DNA of 60,881 nt from positions 7,795-68,675 of the forward strand of contig CACVAY010000127.1 in the NCBI GenBank assembly GCA_902727985.1. Reading direction: 5' to 3'. The translations under genes were made by a program, and so were the position numbers. Under the pieces are notes generated by a model. The model saw nothing but the letters and a program-made list of their open reading frames with translations. It was not told where the DNA came from and searched no databases. This DNA is from an uncultured Thiotrichaceae bacterium. GTDB taxonomy: Bacteria; Pseudomonadota; Gammaproteobacteria; Thiotrichales; Thiotrichaceae. Positions 18,743 through 27,724 of this stretch are shown here, in pieces; the first letter of the stretch is position 1, and the number at the start of each line of letters is the position of its first letter.

Positions 18743-19713
18743 TAGGGAACAGCCACGAAGTTAAGCAGTAAATCAATCACTCTATTCGTCGTAAAGCCAT
18801 CAGCCTCTGCTTCGAAACTCAAAATGATACGATGCCTCAGCACATCATGAGCAATAGCCTGCACATCTTCTGGCCCCACATAGTCTTTACCCGCTAGCCA
18901 CGCATGTGCTCTTGCACACCGATCTAATGCTGCGGTCGCTCTTGGGCTAGCGCCAAATTCAATCACTTCGGATAACTGTTCGCTATAACGCTCTGGTGAA
19001 CGCGTAGCCATGACTAACTGCAGCAAGTATTCTTCAACATTTTCTGCCATGTGAACACTCAACACAGCCTTCTTAGCTTTTACCAATACTTCTTTTGATA
19101 GCACAAATGCATCTTGCGTATCTCCCACCACCAATTGTTGCATTGCCTCCCGACGATTCAGTCTTAGTATCTGCTGCTCTTCTTGCATATTCGGGTAATC
19201 AATAGTGACATGCATTAAAAAACGATCAAGTTGCGCTTCGGGAAGGTGGTAAGTACCTTCTTGTTCTATCGGGTTTTGTGTCGCCATGACCAAGAAAGGA
19301 TCAGGTAGAAAATGCGTTTTCCCTGCCACTGTTACTTGATGCTCTGCCATGGCTTCTAATAATGCCGACTGTACTTTAGCTGGGGCACGATTAATTTCAT
19401 CAGCAAGAATCAGGTTATGAAAAAGTGGGCCTTGCTGAAATTCAAAGCTCCCTTCTTGCGGCCTGAAAACCTCGGTTCCAGTGATGTCGGCCGGAAGTAA
19501 ATCAGGCGTAAACTGGACACGATGAAAATCACCTTCGATGCCTTCACTCAAGACCTGTATCGCTCGTGTTTTGGCAAGCCCCGGGGCTCCTTCAACTAAC
19601 AGATGTCCATCGGCAAGCAAGGCAATCATCAAGCGATTAATTAGCTGCTCTTGCCCTATGATTTTTCCCTGTATAAATTCGCGTAATTTGCTAAATTGTG
19701 AATTATCTTCCAT
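18742..19713 (-). CDS. MoxR-family AAA+ ATPase
   Basis: This is a AAA+ ATPase of the MoxR family, 323 residues, a chaperone-like protein that remodels or activates vWA-containing partners. It has Walker A GAPGLAKT (42-49), Walker B LILADEINRAPAKVQSALLEA, sensor 1 MATQNPIEQEGTYHLPEAQ and a sensor 2 arginine in the FGASPRATAALDRCARA block. It is the first gene of the six-gene minus-strand Bat unit. About 180 nt separate it from the divergent bolA gene, so both promoters should lie there. The client of this system is not encoded recognisably nearby. Confidence 0.9.
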   Translation of the reverse strand: MEDNSQFSKLREFIQGKIIGQEQLINRLMIALLADGHLLVEGAPGLAKTRAIQVLSEGIEGDFHRVQFTPDLLPADITGTEVFRPQEGSFEFQQGPLFHNLILADEINRAPAKVQSALLEAMAEHQVTVAGKTHFLPDPFLVMATQNPIEQEGTYHLPEAQLDRFLMHVTIDYPNMQEEQQILRLNRREAMQQLVVGDTQDAFVLSKEVLVKAKKAVLSVHMAENVEEYLLQLVMATRSPERYSEQLSEVIEFGASPRATAALDRCARAHAWLAGKDYVGPEDVQAIAHDVLRHRIILSFEAEADGFTTNRVIDLLLNFVAVP

Positions 19714-19895
19714 TGTCTATTTTCTATTGTTTGAAGAACGAGTTTATCGAAACCACACATTTGAATCCATCTCTGCTAATTTTGTACACAGCCCAATGAA
19801 GATTGTGTCTTTTGAGAATAGACTCTACCCTAGAATATTTAGATTTATTCAATTAATTCAAGCAAAAATTACTTTCGAATTCAAATTTACGACTT

Positions 19896-20204
19896 ATGGA
19901 TATGCAAACACACATTGAAGAAAAATTAACTGCCGGGCTTTTACCTACATTTTTAAATGTTGAAAATGAAAGCCATATGCATAGCGGGCCTGCGACAGAT
20001 TCTCATTTTAAAGTAACGGTTGTCAGCGAACAATTTGAGGGACAAATGCTGATTAAACGACATCGTGCGGTAAATGCACTTTTGGATGATGCCTTAGCCA
20101 ACCACATCCACGCACTCACCATTCATGCCATGACACCAGATGAATACTTTGAAAAAGCAGGGGCTGTGCCTAACTCTCCAGAATGTGCAGGTAGCTCCAA
20201 GTAA
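19896..20204 (+). CDS. bolA: BolA family protein
   Basis: BolA proteins bind monothiol glutaredoxins and [2Fe-2S] clusters and also act in the envelope stress response and regulation. The 102-residue product has the class II KH-like fold, with the conserved HAL-T-HAMTPDEY C-terminal block and the VVSEQFEGQMLIKRHRAVNALL core, including the conserved H-R in helix 2. Either of two ATGs six bases apart (19896 or 19902) may be the start; neither has a strong ribosome binding site. The product resembles BolA more than the shorter IbaG. A hairpin terminator follows. Confidence 0.88.
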   Translation: MDMQTHIEEKLTAGLLPTFLNVENESHMHSGPATDSHFKVTVVSEQFEGQMLIKRHRAVNALLDDALANHIHALTIHAMTPDEYFEKAGAVPNSPECAGSSK

Positions 20205-20218
20205 ATCAGATTTTATAA

Positions 20219-20254
20219 AACAGGGGCTCTCCGTCTTTCATGAAGACCCCTGTT
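20219..20254. terminator. Bidirectional terminator between bolA and the L,D-transpeptidase gene
   Basis: ACAGGGG pairs with CCCCTGT (20220-20226 with 20247-20253), enclosing an inner GTCTT-tcatg-AAGAC hairpin (20234-20248 region). The element lies between two convergent genes. The T-runs are weak. Confidence 0.6.
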
Positions 20255-20263
20255 GTTCTATGA

Positions 20264-20944
20264 CTATTGCTGAATATATACGATACTATTGACTGGAGCT
20301 TCATTAAATAGCTCTACAACATCGCGATTATACATCCGAATACAACCATGTGATGCGGGGCGTCCGATCAACCCTTCTTCAGGGGTGCCATGGATGTAAA
20401 TATATCGACGCTTAGAATCAACGTTTCCACCCTTATTCTTTCCAGCTTCCAAACCATCCAACCACAGTACACGCGTTGTCACTGCATCTGAGGGGACATC
20501 AATAGGGTCTTTTATGATCTTTGCAATCACCCCTGTGTTTCTTCGTGCCTTGAAAATAGTTCCTAAAGGCGCCCTGTCACCAAATTTCTGACTAATACGA
20601 TGTGCTCCCAGAGGTGTTTTTCCACTACCGCTTTCACTACCCACTCCTTTCGCTGCCGATGAAATAGAAAATTTCGCAGCTAGTTGATCATCTTTATAAT
20701 GATAAAGCGCTTGTTCACTAATATCGATGACAATAATTGATGACCTGAGCAAGCCTTGATGTTGATCTTGCAAACGCTTCACTAATGAGTCGTGGATAGA
20801 GGGGGGTATATTACTTGAAGCGGATGCCAGTTTCGCTATATTGCTCTCATCAGAACTCTGCGCACATGCGCTTGATTGCATAACCAGCAACATCATGCCT
20901 AAAAAACAAGCTAGGCAACCTTTTCTATAAATTATTGATTTCAT
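20264..20944 (-). CDS. Periplasmic L,D-transpeptidase (YkuD family)
   Basis: This L,D-transpeptidase catalyses peptidoglycan 3-3 cross-linking or the attachment of envelope proteins. The 226-residue product has an N-terminal signal sequence (hydrophobic 11-24, likely cleavage after A-C-A near 28). Its YkuD domain holds the catalytic motif IHGTPEEG with H185, and SHGCIRM with H199 and nucleophile C201. There is no LysM or peptidoglycan-binding domain. Whether it makes cross-links or attaches a Braun-type lipoprotein cannot be told from sequence. The gene follows apaG on the same strand after a 190-nt spacer with GC-rich hairpins. Confidence 0.9.
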   Translation of the reverse strand: MKSIIYRKGCLACFLGMMLLVMQSSACAQSSDESNIAKLASASSNIPPSIHDSLVKRLQDQHQGLLRSSIIVIDISEQALYHYKDDQLAAKFSISSAAKGVGSESGSGKTPLGAHRISQKFGDRAPLGTIFKARRNTGVIAKIIKDPIDVPSDAVTTRVLWLDGLEAGKNKGGNVDSKRRYIYIHGTPEEGLIGRPASHGCIRMYNRDVVELFNEAPVNSIVYIQQ

Positions 20945-21045
20945 ATATTTTATTTTTTTATAAGTATTTTATCTGTAAAAATAGACCGATGCTTCTTTTT
21001 TATCTCGTATCTTACCAAAGAGTTACATATTATCTCTCTTGTCAA

Positions 21046-21108
21046 CGGCGGGATCCCCCCATAACGCCCGTCGCTGTCAGCAGGTACTCATAGGGATTTG
21101 ATGCCTGC
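21046..21108. other. Two GC-rich hairpins in the apaG / L,D-transpeptidase spacer
   Basis: CGGCGGG (21046-21052) can pair with CCCGTCG (21067-21073), with one G-U pair. GCAGG (21080-21084) can pair with CCTGC (21104-21108). The surrounding DNA is strongly AT-rich, and no T-run follows on either strand, so this is not a standard intrinsic terminator. The role is unknown: it could be a structured leader of the transpeptidase mRNA or an RNA-stabilising element. Confidence 0.4.
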
Positions 21109-21134
21109 CCTCCTTTTATCTACTAAATTTCTAC

Positions 21135-21509
21135 CTAATGAAGCATACCAGGCACTGCAAGCCTGAATGTAGGAATTAATGCATCAAACTTATCACCATC
21201 ATCTGTTTGCATCTGATAACTACCATGCATAAAGCCTAGCGCCGTCTCTAAGACTGTTCCACTCGAGTACGCATATTCATCACCTGGTCGCAGATAAGGC
21301 TGTTGCCCAATTACACCTTTTCCACGCACCTCTTGCGTGCGATTTTCGGCGTCCGTAATAACCCAATGCCGCGAAAGAAGTTTTGCAGCCTCTGAGCCTT
21401 TATTTTTCATGGTTACTGTGTAAGCAAACACGAAATGTTCCTGCTCAGGATAAGACTCTTGCTCTACGTATTGAGTCTTTACAGAAATTTCAATTTGAGG
21501 GTTTGACAT
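21135..21509 (-). CDS. apaG: ApaG protein
   Basis: ApaG is a small cytoplasmic protein with a fibronectin III-like immunoglobulin fold. It has been linked to Co2+/Mg2+ resistance in enteric bacteria, but its molecular role is unsettled. The 124-residue product has the family pattern: VKTQYVEQES near the start, YTVTMKNKGSEAAKLLSRHWVI, the GKGVIGQQPYLRPGDEYAYSSG block and GSYQM near the end. It is not next to rsmA/ksgA or apaH as in enterics. It is probably transcribed alone or with the L,D-transpeptidase gene downstream. Confidence 0.93.
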   Translation of the reverse strand: MSNPQIEISVKTQYVEQESYPEQEHFVFAYTVTMKNKGSEAAKLLSRHWVITDAENRTQEVRGKGVIGQQPYLRPGDEYAYSSGTVLETALGFMHGSYQMQTDDGDKFDALIPTFRLAVPGMLH

Positions 21510-21874
21510 GGAGGACTACATATTAAAATAAGGATAACTAAGAATAACATAACCCGTATCTATCTATACAACTTTTGCTTTGTGTTGGAGGTTCATGGTG
21601 CTTTAGCTTGAAATAACACGCCAGATTTTACCTTTTTTGTAGAACACCAACTCATCTTCTTTAGATTTTACGTAAAACACGTAACCCCTAAAACCAGGGT
21701 GGGGACTCAATCTTTTTCATTGAGCCCCCACCTTCATCACTATTGTACAGATATTAAGCCTGACTGCATTTAAGAAAACACCACTATTGTTCATTACTTA
21801 AGAACGAAGGCACACAAGCTTGAACATTCGATAATGTAACCACACAGCAGCGATGTTTAATAGCAAATCAGAGC
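21510..21874. other. Gene-free stretch with the wzc-like gene terminator
   Basis: No credible coding sequence is visible in these 365 nt. They contain the promoter region of apaG at the left and, on the right, the 3' region of the tyrosine-kinase gene with its terminator hairpin. Confidence 0.6.
21690..21732 (-). terminator. Strong intrinsic terminator downstream of the tyrosine-kinase gene
   Basis: GGTGGGGACTCAAT (21698-21711) and ATTGAGCCCCCACC (21719-21732) form a 14-bp stem with a single mismatch and a 7-nt loop. On the minus strand the stem is followed by TGGTTTTAG. It lies about 140 nt after the minus-strand kinase stop, so it likely ends that transcript. Confidence 0.75.
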
Positions 21875-24223
21875 TTAAGCTTTTCCAAGCTGCTTTGAAC
21901 TACGATTATGCTCACCACCATAGTCATATTCGTATTCATTCACCTTGACGTTTTTAGCTTTGGTCAACACAAACCCAACCACATTGCCATAACCTAAACG
22001 CAAACGATTTAATGTCGTCGTCAATTGACTCTGTTTTGTTTCATGACTAGCTACAACAACCAGTGATGCGGTCGAGCGATTAGCAAGAACCAAAGAGTCA
22101 GCCAATCCCATCACAGGTGGTGAATCTATGATAATTAAATCATAACGATCCGAAGCCTCATCTAACAAATCCACCATGCGATCACTCGATAATAAATCCG
22201 CAGGTGATGATTCAATTGCCTGACCAGCAATAACAGTCACACCTGGTATAAAAGAGTTCGTCTCAACGTCGGGGAACGCTAAACCATTTTGCAAATAATC
22301 TCCCAAACCTTTTGATCCTGATATTCCCATATAACGATGCAATGATGGCTTACGTAAATCAGCATCAATCAACAACACTGATTTTTGTGATTGCGCAAAT
22401 ACTGCCGCCAAATTCAAAGCGGTATTACTCTTACCTTCGCCTGGCTCAGAACTGGTTACATGTAATATTTTTGGCAAACCATCCGGGGTTGCAAACATTA
22501 AATTGGTACGTAAGGTCCTAAAGGCCTCAGCGTAACTCGATGAAGGTCTTTCCGACACGAGTATCGCACCATTCCTTCTATCTTTAGCTTTCACGAGAGG
22601 GAAAGTACCAAGCACTGGAATATCGGTAACCTTTCCGATGTCCTCAGTCGATTTGATACGCTGATCCGTATGCCCCATCACGATGGCCAATAAAGAAGCA
22701 AACAACAAACCTAAGGTACCACCCAATATCATGTTCAATTTTACATCTGGATTGTGTGGCACAAGCGGAGCAACTGCAGCATCGACGATAGAAATATTGT
22801 TTTTATCTACGCCTTCTGCAACACCCACTTCTTTCTTACGCTTCAACAAACTTTCATATAACTCTCTATTATTTATTACTTCTTTTTCCAGCGCTTTATA
22901 TTTGAGAGAATTATCGCGATCAGCTATTGCTGAAGATTTTACTTTTTCTAGCTCTTCGGCTAACGCTGCCTCGTTCGCTTTCGCGGCTCTAACTCGTGTT
23001 GCTAGGGCGTTCGTTGCATTGGCCGCATTATTGTTAGCAGAGTTTCTATTTTGTGATAACTGTTGCTGCCGAGACCGAATAGCATTCTTTTCATCGACAA
23101 TTGAAGCTTTAACCCCATTAATTTCGGATTGGATTTCCTGCATCAAAGGATAGCCTGCTTTATAAATCTTAAGGTTTTCTTGATACTTTTTATTTAATGC
23201 AGCGAGTTGCCTCTCTAAAAGTTTTAATGCAGATGAATCAACAGCAACCACTTTCACCGTTTTTATACTTGGGTTTGCTCCTCGTTGCTCATAAGCCGCT
23301 TCTGCTGCAATTCTCGCTTGTGTAGCTCTTGTTAAAGCTGCATTGATACTTGAAAGCTTCTGCTTCATCAATGCACTACCACCATCCCCGGAATTCACAA
23401 TACGATGGCTTTTTTCAAAATCAATCATGATCTTTTCAGATTCATCCAACTTTGACTTAACCTCTTCCAATTCACTGCCAAGAAATGTTTTGGCATGTGA
23501 AGCAGAATCCACTCGATTTTGCAGATTCATTTTGATATAGCTATCGGTAATGGTATTGAGGACAGAAGCGGCAAACTCCGGATCTGTAGAATCATAGGTC
23601 AATTCAAGCAAATATGACTTCCCCAAGGGTTCAACCTTGAGACTTGAGATAAACAGCCTTTCAATATCTGCCGGCTTTACCTCAGCCACAGACAGCTCCT
23701 TTGAAAGAGCTCCATCAACCACAGCTGGCTTAGCTTGCAATATCGCTTTTATTTTATCAATCGACTCCTCAAAAAAAGGTTTCTCTGTCCTAGTCAACTG
23801 TTGCGCAAGGAGGTCATTAATCTCCATCTTATCGATAACAATTCTTGCCAGCGCTTTACTCTTTATTAATCGTTGCTGTGTTCGATTATATTGCTCAGAC
23901 GCTGTATCCTGACCACTTGTCGTCACATCAAACGCAAGAATATTATTCTTTTCAGGCACAATTTTTAGGATTGTCTCAGCGCGATATGTGGGAGTCATTG
24001 ACAGCGACACCACCACACTCAATAAAATTGCCAACAAAGTAATTGTGATTACAAACCATTTACGATCGGCAATAGATTGAAGTAAGGTTTTTACTTCATT
24101 TTTTTCAGTAGCCGAAGGAGATTCTTGGGCCAGACTCGGTTTACTTCGCAGACTGGATGACAGATCCGTATTTCCATGATTATTTTCAATTTCAATAATC
24201 TGATTTTCTGCCTGAGATTGCAT
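21875..24223 (-). CDS. Wzc/GumC-type polysaccharide co-polymerase with BY-kinase domain
   Basis: This 782-residue inner-membrane protein combines a Wzz-type chain-length domain with a bacterial tyrosine kinase. Membrane helices lie at about 56-76 and 496-516. Between them are a beta-rich domain and long coiled coils (about 240-460). The kinase has Walker A EPGEGKSN (593-600), Walker A' LLIDADLRKP (617-626) and Walker B LIIIDSPP (696-703). The C-terminal tyrosine cluster is short: only Y764, Y766 and Y768. Such proteins control exopolysaccharide or capsule polymerisation and export. No wza, wzb phosphatase, glycosyltransferase or wzy gene is in the window, so its pathway partners must lie elsewhere. 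Confidence 0.88.
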   Translation of the reverse strand: MQSQAENQIIEIENNHGNTDLSSSLRSKPSLAQESPSATEKNEVKTLLQSIADRKWFVITITLLAILLSVVVSLSMTPTYRAETILKIVPEKNNILAFDVTTSGQDTASEQYNRTQQRLIKSKALARIVIDKMEINDLLAQQLTRTEKPFFEESIDKIKAILQAKPAVVDGALSKELSVAEVKPADIERLFISSLKVEPLGKSYLLELTYDSTDPEFAASVLNTITDSYIKMNLQNRVDSASHAKTFLGSELEEVKSKLDESEKIMIDFEKSHRIVNSGDGGSALMKQKLSSINAALTRATQARIAAEAAYEQRGANPSIKTVKVVAVDSSALKLLERQLAALNKKYQENLKIYKAGYPLMQEIQSEINGVKASIVDEKNAIRSRQQQLSQNRNSANNNAANATNALATRVRAAKANEAALAEELEKVKSSAIADRDNSLKYKALEKEVINNRELYESLLKRKKEVGVAEGVDKNNISIVDAAVAPLVPHNPDVKLNMILGGTLGLLFASLLAIVMGHTDQRIKSTEDIGKVTDIPVLGTFPLVKAKDRRNGAILVSERPSSSYAEAFRTLRTNLMFATPDGLPKILHVTSSEPGEGKSNTALNLAAVFAQSQKSVLLIDADLRKPSLHRYMGISGSKGLGDYLQNGLAFPDVETNSFIPGVTVIAGQAIESSPADLLSSDRMVDLLDEASDRYDLIIIDSPPVMGLADSLVLANRSTASLVVVASHETKQSQLTTTLNRLRLGYGNVVGFVLTKAKNVKVNEYEYDYGGEHNRSSKQLGKA

Positions 24224-24402
24224 GTTTTACACCCTGTTAATTAATCTGTATGCCATAAATTAAAAGTTTTAAAGAGGTATTGAACAGCATGAATCCAAAC
24301 AACTATGAGCCACAAAGGGACTATTCGGAAAGGCCCGACTGAAAATTCTGCAAACACTCTTTTGACATTATTCAAATAAATAATTTTCGTCTAGGAAGAC
24401 AC

Positions 24403-25473
24403 CTAAGCCACTCGACGCAACGCCAATAAACTAATACCAAAGAATAGTAAAACAGGCAGAAAAGCGCTCATAACGGGAGAAAAACCGAAGACCGAACCTA
24501 ATTCATTTAACACTCTATTTATTAAATAAAACCCAATCCCAACCGTAATGCCGATAAATATCTGCTGGCCAACATTTGCACTGCGCTGAGAGGTAAATAT
24601 AAAAGGTAATGCCAATATAAGCATCACCAGTGCCGAAAGAGGAATTGAATAGTGCTTCCAATAGGCAAGCTCAAACCGCTTGGCACTCAGCCCGTTATCC
24701 TGTTGATGACGTATGAGTTTCTTTAATTCTTTCGATGATAACTGATCAGGCTCAGCAACTGCAACATCTAATAGCTCAGGATTGATCAAGTTTTGACTAA
24801 TTGTAGATTTAATTCTTTCAATGGTTATAAAATCATCAACAAATCGACGAATTGTAACATCTGTTAACTCCCAAACATCCTTTTGAAAACGCGCAGATGC
24901 TATCGTTGTAATATCCTCCAGGTTTTTATAGCCATCCCCAAGTCGATATATACTGACGTCTGACAACTGATCATTCCCAATAACCTTTTGGATGAAGATG
25001 ATTTCATTGCCTTCCTTTACCCACAAACTACGATCACTAGACAATGTTACATTTTGTGCCTTTTGTTGTGCCTTAAAGCTTTGTGCATAGTTATCGGTAA
25101 CCGGCACAATCCACTCACCCAGTACAAAGGTAAAAAACGCTACAGCCACACCTAGCTGTAGCGTTGAGAATACAATTTTTCGAATCGATATACCCGCAGC
25201 GCGCATGGCTGTAAATTCAGAATTTGATGACAGCCTACCCAAGCCCAGCAAAGCCCCGACTAAGATAGAGGATGGGAAATACTCATAAAACCGTTGCGGC
25301 AAAGAATAAATAGTATAAAGAATAGCATCAATCGCTCGATAGTTAGACGTGCCAGAAACATCGCCTAACTCATTAATCAAACCAAAAAAACTATCAAGCG
25401 TCACTAAAGCCATCCACGCAATAAAGATACCTGCTAAAGCATTTTTCCAGATATAACGATCCAATAGGGTCAT
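24403..25473 (-). CDS. lptG: LPS export permease LptG
   Basis: LptG pairs with LptF and the LptB ATPase to extract LPS from the inner membrane and push it along the LptCAD bridge. The 356-residue protein has three N-terminal and three C-terminal membrane segments flanking a periplasmic beta-jellyroll domain (about residues 130-260). The opening MTLLDRYIWKNALAG and the MRAAGIS coupling-helix region are LptG-like. The start overlaps the lptF stop by 4 nt (ATGA). It is the last gene of the ilvE-CHCC-lpxL-lptF-lptG unit; a 179-nt spacer separates it from the kinase gene. Confidence 0.94.
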   Translation of the reverse strand: MTLLDRYIWKNALAGIFIAWMALVTLDSFFGLINELGDVSGTSNYRAIDAILYTIYSLPQRFYEYFPSSILVGALLGLGRLSSNSEFTAMRAAGISIRKIVFSTLQLGVAVAFFTFVLGEWIVPVTDNYAQSFKAQQKAQNVTLSSDRSLWVKEGNEIIFIQKVIGNDQLSDVSIYRLGDGYKNLEDITTIASARFQKDVWELTDVTIRRFVDDFITIERIKSTISQNLINPELLDVAVAEPDQLSSKELKKLIRHQQDNGLSAKRFELAYWKHYSIPLSALVMLILALPFIFTSQRSANVGQQIFIGITVGIGFYLINRVLNELGSVFGFSPVMSAFLPVLLFFGISLLALRRVA

Positions 25474-26552
25474 GACTTTTTACCCGAACATCGAATGCCA
25501 AATCGTCGCTTCAGTAGTAGCCAGCCGAATAACAGAAATAAGGCGTGTACCCACCACAAGCCAAGCCAAGTAGGCCCCTCCCCTTTCTCAATAAGCGATT
25601 CGCCAGTAATAAGCAAATTGTAATAAACTGCAAAAACAAGCACGCCAAGCGCCAATTTACCAAATTTTCCTTCTCGTGGTTTTGCATAACTGAGGGGGAA
25701 GGCAATGAATGCCATAATCGGAACGGTTAGAATAACAGCCAACCTCTTATGGAACTCTGCCGATGCTTTAGGGCTATCATCTGCAAGCAATGCGCGTGTA
25801 GATATCAGGTCGTAGTCTTTCTTCGCCGTCACCTCCAAAGGAGGAACACGCACACCATGCTCACCGAAACTAAAAATGTTAAATGCCTCAGTTTCAAAGT
25901 CACGATCATAACGGCTACCATTTTTAATGGTTAACACCCGATCCCCATTGACCTCATCAATAAATAAAATAGCACTCTCAGCTAAAACAACACTCTCTTT
26001 GTCAACCTCTTTCGTATGCATAAAGAAACGCTGCATCAGCGCCTTATTTTCATCTAAAGCCTCAACAAACAAAGTGAAACGTCGAGAACCAGATCCTGTC
26101 TGCGCAAACTCAGCAATCGGAATACCTGCAGCCTCCGGGCGAGCCTTTACCTCGTCTTTAATACCTTCATTCAATCCATTGATAAAAGGAAGAACAAAGA
26201 GCACCATGACAGCGACAAATAAAGTTAAGGGTAAAACAAAAAGATAAACACCCTGATAGATCACTTTCGGGCCAACCCCTGCGGCATACATTGCAGACAT
26301 TTCATGATCTTGATAAAAACGACCAAAGGCCATTAGCAAACCAATCAATAACGCAACGGGAATTAACTCCAGTCCTCCTTCAATAGACCCCAGTAAAACC
26401 ATCTTACCCAGAACATCAACAGGCAAATCCCCAGTACTTACCTTCGCCAGAATACGCACAAACATATTGCCGACAATAATCAACAACAAGATGAAAAAGG
26501 TCGCAAAAAAAGCGAGCGTTAGATCTTTCACCAAATAGCGTTGAATAATCAT
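25470..26552 (-). CDS. lptF: LPS export permease LptF
   Basis: LptF is the second membrane subunit of the LptB2FG transporter. The 360-residue product has the YjgP/YjgQ layout of six membrane helices and a central periplasmic jellyroll. The N-terminus MIIQRYLVKDLTLAFFAT and the MSAMYAAGVGPK coupling-helix segment identify it as LptF, not LptG. It begins 6 nt after the lpxL-type gene and overlaps lptG by 4 nt. In many gammaproteobacteria lptF is divergent from pepA; here it is embedded behind a lipid A acyltransferase gene, so lipid A modification and LPS export are expressed together. Confidence 0.94.
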   Translation of the reverse strand: MIIQRYLVKDLTLAFFATFFILLLIIVGNMFVRILAKVSTGDLPVDVLGKMVLLGSIEGGLELIPVALLIGLLMAFGRFYQDHEMSAMYAAGVGPKVIYQGVYLFVLPLTLFVAVMVLFVLPFINGLNEGIKDEVKARPEAAGIPIAEFAQTGSGSRRFTLFVEALDENKALMQRFFMHTKEVDKESVVLAESAILFIDEVNGDRVLTIKNGSRYDRDFETEAFNIFSFGEHGVRVPPLEVTAKKDYDLISTRALLADDSPKASAEFHKRLAVILTVPIMAFIAFPLSYAKPREGKFGKLALGVLVFAVYYNLLITGESLIEKGEGPTWLGLWWVHALFLLFGWLLLKRRFGIRCSGKKS

Positions 26553-26558
26553 GAAATA

Positions 26559-27506
26559 TCAGCAACCAGACACATCATGATTTTCCGCATACCGCCCATA
26601 AAAATCATATCCTGCTTTCTTATAACGCTTATGCATCCAAAGGTATTGCTCTGGAAACTCACGAATTTGTTCTTCCAAAACCTCATTAATACGTCGTGTA
26701 TCATCCTCAATACTGTCCGACGGGAAATTTTCCAATGGCGGAAGCAAGCGTAAAACATACCCCTTCCCATCAGGCGCGCGAAAAGAGAAAAAGGGGATAA
26801 CGACAGCTCCAGTCATTTTTGCCAAACGCGCTGTACCCGCATTTGTTGCAGCAGCCTCACCAAAAAAGTCGACATCGAGACTCGCTTTACCAAGATACCC
26901 TTGGTCAGGTGCATACCAAACAGGAATCCCTTTCCGCAAACTCCTTACCATATCTTTTATATTATCTTTTGGAATGGCTTTCCCGTAACGATCACCGCGC
27001 AATTTTGCCACAAGATCTTCTAACAAAGGATTTTGATGGGGACGATAAACTGCATGAAATATTTGCTCAGGCATTAAGTCAGATAGCATACGTCCGCCTA
27101 ACTCCAAACTACTGAAATGCGCACTCAATAAAATCACACCCTTATCACCCGCTAGCGCCTTTTCTAAATGATGTAACCCTTCAGTTGTCGTCAAAGCTTT
27201 GACTTTACGGGCGCTTCCCCACCAACTTAAAGCTGAATCAATAATCCCCTGCAATAAAGAAATGAAGTGCTGCAGATTAAGTTTTTTGCGCTCAGAGTCT
27301 GTCAGTTCAGGGAATGCAATCTGTAAATTGATACAAGAAATCAGCCGTCGAGAGCCTAGAAAAGGAAATAATGCTTTACCTAAAAAAGTGCCAAACCCCA
27401 TTGCAAATCGCCAAGGAAGCTTTGTAAGCACCCAAAGCACCCCAAGGCCAAACCAGATAAGCCAATAGCGAGGATGTAGAAAACGCCCTCGACTAAGAGA
27501 AGACAT
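26559..27506 (-). CDS. lpxL: Lipid A biosynthesis lauroyl/secondary acyltransferase
   Basis: This inner-membrane LpxL/LpxM family enzyme adds a secondary acyl chain to Kdo2-lipid IVA. The 315-residue protein has one N-terminal membrane segment (about 12-30), the catalytic HX4E dyad in SAHFSSLELGGR (H130, E135), the YRPHQNPLLEDL block and the YLWMHKRYK C-terminal motif. The sequence fits LpxL (HtrB) slightly better than LpxM, but chain length and position specificity cannot be read from it. It sits between the zinc-finger gene (5 nt) and lptF (6 nt). Confidence 0.88.
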   Translation of the reverse strand: MSSLSRGRFLHPRYWLIWFGLGVLWVLTKLPWRFAMGFGTFLGKALFPFLGSRRLISCINLQIAFPELTDSERKKLNLQHFISLLQGIIDSALSWWGSARKVKALTTTEGLHHLEKALAGDKGVILLSAHFSSLELGGRMLSDLMPEQIFHAVYRPHQNPLLEDLVAKLRGDRYGKAIPKDNIKDMVRSLRKGIPVWYAPDQGYLGKASLDVDFFGEAAATNAGTARLAKMTGAVVIPFFSFRAPDGKGYVLRLLPPLENFPSDSIEDDTRRINEVLEEQIREFPEQYLWMHKRYKKAGYDFYGRYAENHDVSGC

Positions 27507-27511
27507 AGGAA

Positions 27512-27715
27512 TTAACGTTCTAATTTATATAAAGTACCGCAATAAGGACAACGAATCTCCTGATCAGGGGCGCTTTCAATGGATAAAAAGACACGCGGAT
27601 GAGAGCACCAAATAGCACTCTCATCTGTCGGGCAATGCAGGGGCAAATCTTTTCGACGCACCACTACCTCTTTTTGCGTATTTAACTTATCGTAATCAGC
27701 AATTTTACTGGTCAT
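27512..27715 (-). CDS. CHCC-type zinc-finger domain protein
   Basis: This is a 67-residue protein with a zf-CHCC zinc ribbon: C28, C37, H39 and a closing CPYC pair (C56, C59). The C-terminal RCPYCGTLYKLER resembles the mitochondrial complex I NDUFS6 zinc domain. Small proteins of this kind are common next to ilvE and LPS genes in gammaproteobacteria, but their function is unknown. It lies 9 nt behind ilvE and 5 nt ahead of the acyltransferase gene, so it is clearly part of that operon. Confidence 0.85.
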   Translation of the reverse strand: MTSKIADYDKLNTQKEVVVRRKDLPLHCPTDESAIWCSHPRVFLSIESAPDQEIRCPYCGTLYKLER

Positions 27716-27724
27716 TTATTCTCC

